Positions 5,131 to 6,072 of a DNA stretch of 6,072 nucleotides are shown here, in pieces. The notes under the pieces were generated by a model, which was not told where the DNA came from, ran no database searches, and saw only the letters and a program-made list of their open reading frames with translations. The DNA comes from Acidobacteriota bacterium. Lineage in GTDB: Bacteria; Acidobacteriota; Terriglobia; Terriglobales; Acidobacteriaceae. Location of the stretch: contig JAJZFE010000007.1 in assembly GCA_021798655.1 (NCBI GenBank), positions 1-6,072 of the forward strand, written 5' to 3'. Position numbers and translations under genes: made by a program. Numbering within the stretch: the stretch's first letter is position 1; every line of letters begins with the position of its first letter.

Positions 5131-5703
5131 ATGTCGCGGACGGAGTCGATGATGGTGGAGCTGGGGACGGTGGCCCCGGCCTTTGAGCTGACCGATGTGC
5201 TGACCGGCAGGGCGTTGGGCCGGGACGATGCGGCGGCCGAGGCGAAGGGCCTGCTGGTGATGTTTGTGTGTCCGCACTGCCCGTATGTGAAGTATGTGGA
5301 GGCCGAGCTGGGACGGATTGGCCGGGACTACGCGGGCAGGATCGCGGTGGTGGCGATCAACTCCAATGACCTGGGCGAGTATCCGCAGGACGGGCCGGAG
5401 TTTATGCGCGAGCAGGCGGAGAAGCACGGCTGGGAGTTCCCGTACCTGCTGGACGAGACGCAGGAGGTGGCCCGCGCGTACGAGGCGGCCTGCACGCCGG
5501 ACTTCTTTCTGTTCGATGCGGAGCTGCGGCTGGTGTATCGCGGGCAGCTGGATGACAGCCGGCCGCGCCGAGGCGACTTTGGCAACGACGTGCCCGTTAC
5601 CGGCAAGGACCTGCGCGCGGCGATGGATGCCGTGGCCGCAGGACAGAGGCCGGCAGCGGAGCAGAAGAACAGCATCGGCTGCAATATTAAGTACAGGGAT
5701 TAG
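5131..5703 (+). CDS. Thioredoxin-fold peroxiredoxin-like (PRX_like1) protein
   Basis: This is a 190-residue cytoplasmic protein of the AhpC/TSA-like thioredoxin family with the C-x-x-C-P-Y-V signature (PRX_like1 type, often annotated 'thioredoxin family protein'). VAPAFELTDV (14-23) is the typical peroxiredoxin opening. The redox motif FVCPHCPYVK (45-54) carries Cys47 and Cys50. VVAINSNDLGEYPQDGPEFM (73-92) is a family hallmark. CTPDFFLFD (121-129) gives the cis-proline region, and the C-terminus ends SIGCNIKYRD with a further Cys at 184. The usual family motif as I recall it is C-N-H-C-P-Y-V; here the second position is Pro, giving a DsbA-like CPHC. No signal peptide is seen. The biochemical role is not established; redox or peroxide metabolism is inferred. 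GGAGG eight bases before the ATG at 5131 decides the start. It probably shares a transcript with the carbonic anhydrase, which begins 15 bp after its stop. Confidence 0.9.
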   Translation: MSRTESMMVELGTVAPAFELTDVLTGRALGRDDAAAEAKGLLVMFVCPHCPYVKYVEAELGRIGRDYAGRIAVVAINSNDLGEYPQDGPEFMREQAEKHGWEFPYLLDETQEVARAYEAACTPDFFLFDAELRLVYRGQLDDSRPRRGDFGNDVPVTGKDLRAAMDAVAAGQRPAAEQKNSIGCNIKYRD

Positions 5704-5709
5704 GGATTA
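5696..5709. repeat. GGGATTA heptamer x2 across the peroxiredoxin-like stop
   Basis: Two exact GGGATTA units (5696-5702 and 5703-5709) are followed by GGAG. The stop TAG (5701-5703) of the peroxiredoxin-like gene spans the junction, and the end of the array forms the AGGAG ribosome site (5709-5713) of the carbonic anhydrase. Adding or losing a seven-base unit would change the spacing between the two genes while keeping both the stop and the ribosome site. Confidence 0.85.
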
Positions 5710-5718
5710 GGAGTGATG

Positions 5719-6072
5719 ATGAGCGATGAGGTCTTGGAGCAACTGAAGAGTGGCGTGCGGCGGTTTCAGGCTGAGGTGTATCCGCAGCGGGCGGAGATGT
5801 ATGCCGCCGCAGCGAGCGAGCCGCAGAAGCCGCATACGCTGTTTATTACGTGCGCGGACTCGCGGATTGATCCAAACGAGATCACGAGCACCGGGCCGGG
5901 CGAGGTGTTTGTGACGCGCAACATCGGCAACATGGTGCCGGCGTATGGCGAGATGCTGGGCGGCGTGAGCGCGGTGATCGAGTTTGCGGTGGGCGGGCTG
6001 GGCGTGCGGCACATTGCGGTGTGCGGGCACAGCGACTGCGGCGCGATGAAGGCGCTGATGAATCCGGAGAGC
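5719..6072 (+). CDS. Beta-class carbonic anhydrase (partial, C-terminus off window)
   Basis: This is the N-terminal 118 residues of a zinc beta-carbonic anhydrase (CynT/Can family), which interconverts CO2 and bicarbonate in the cytoplasm. Counting from the ATG at 5719, the motif TCADSRIDP gives zinc ligand Cys45 and the catalytic dyad Asp47/Arg49. VCGHSDCGAMKAL gives His104 and Cys107. RNIGNMVP and GGVSAVIEFAVGGLGVRHI are also standard. GEMLGGVSAVIEFAV and CGHSDCGAMKALMNPE resemble the cyanobacterial/plant-type (CynT, IcfA) clade more than E. coli Can; this is judged by eye. Three in-frame starts exist: GTG 5713, ATG 5716 and ATG 5719. AGGAG at 5709-5713 is only two bases from 5716 but five from 5719, so 5719 is preferred. 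The ribosome site itself is built from the end of a GGGATTA tandem repeat. The remaining ~100 residues lie outside the window. Confidence 0.95.
   Translation, partial: MSDEVLEQLKSGVRRFQAEVYPQRAEMYAAAASEPQKPHTLFITCADSRIDPNEITSTGPGEVFVTRNIGNMVPAYGEMLGGVSAVIEFAVGGLGVRHIAVCGHSDCGAMKALMNPES

Noticed and set aside
4969..5427. 152-residue minus-strand ORF overlapping the peroxiredoxin-like gene
   Set aside because: His/Arg/Pro-rich antisense translation of a well-supported gene.

Overview
The window is GC-rich and fully packed with genes, and it looks like the chromosome of a Gram-negative member of the Acidobacteriota (Terriglobus/Granulicella/Edaphobacter-like). That assignment is inferred from three things: a TonB-dependent receptor and a heptose-phosphate phosphatase, which imply an outer membrane with LPS; tRNA-dependent amidation genes gatC and gatA; and intergenic repeat words ('TGTCATTTCGACCG', 'TGTCATTCCCGCAGGGAAT', GCAACR hexamers, GGGATTA heptamers) that I associate from memory with acidobacterial genomes. 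No database search was possible.

Layout. Positions 1-1702 (minus) hold the N-terminal ~567 residues of a TonB-dependent outer-membrane receptor that runs off the left edge. Next on the minus strand, in order of transcription, come gmhB (4928-4341), a DciA/DUF721-family gene (4287-3898), gatC (3797-3471) and gatA (3311-1830), so the block reads gmhB > DUF721 > gatC > gatA > receptor. The gaps are 53, 100, 159 and 127 bp, and several contain repeats or a possible -10 box, so this may be several transcription units rather than one tight operon. A 202-bp divergent intergenic region (4929-5130) separates this block from a plus-strand pair: a thioredoxin-fold, peroxiredoxin-like protein (5131-5703), then a beta-carbonic anhydrase (from 5719) cut by the right edge.

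How the genes work together. GatC and GatA are two of the three subunits of the Asp/Glu-tRNA amidotransferase; gatB is not in the window. GmhB acts in ADP-heptose synthesis for LPS. The DciA-like protein belongs to a family of helicase-loading factors. The redox protein and carbonic anhydrase are probably co-transcribed (15-bp gap).

The most unusual features lie between the genes. The 3' flanks of gatC and gatA share an architecture (AGAGTCTTT(T)GC, then GC/GTTGC-type sequence, then a TGTCATTYC-headed inverted repeat), and one contains a 10-unit hexanucleotide array. Three separate stop codons (DUF721, gmhB, peroxiredoxin-like) each sit inside a two-copy tandem microduplication of 18, 14 and 7 bp. 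A twin CGGA-G-TCCG palindrome with 11-bp spacing lies just upstream of a -10-like box. I see no clear evidence of a wholly new multi-gene system; the coding content is ordinary housekeeping and envelope functions.
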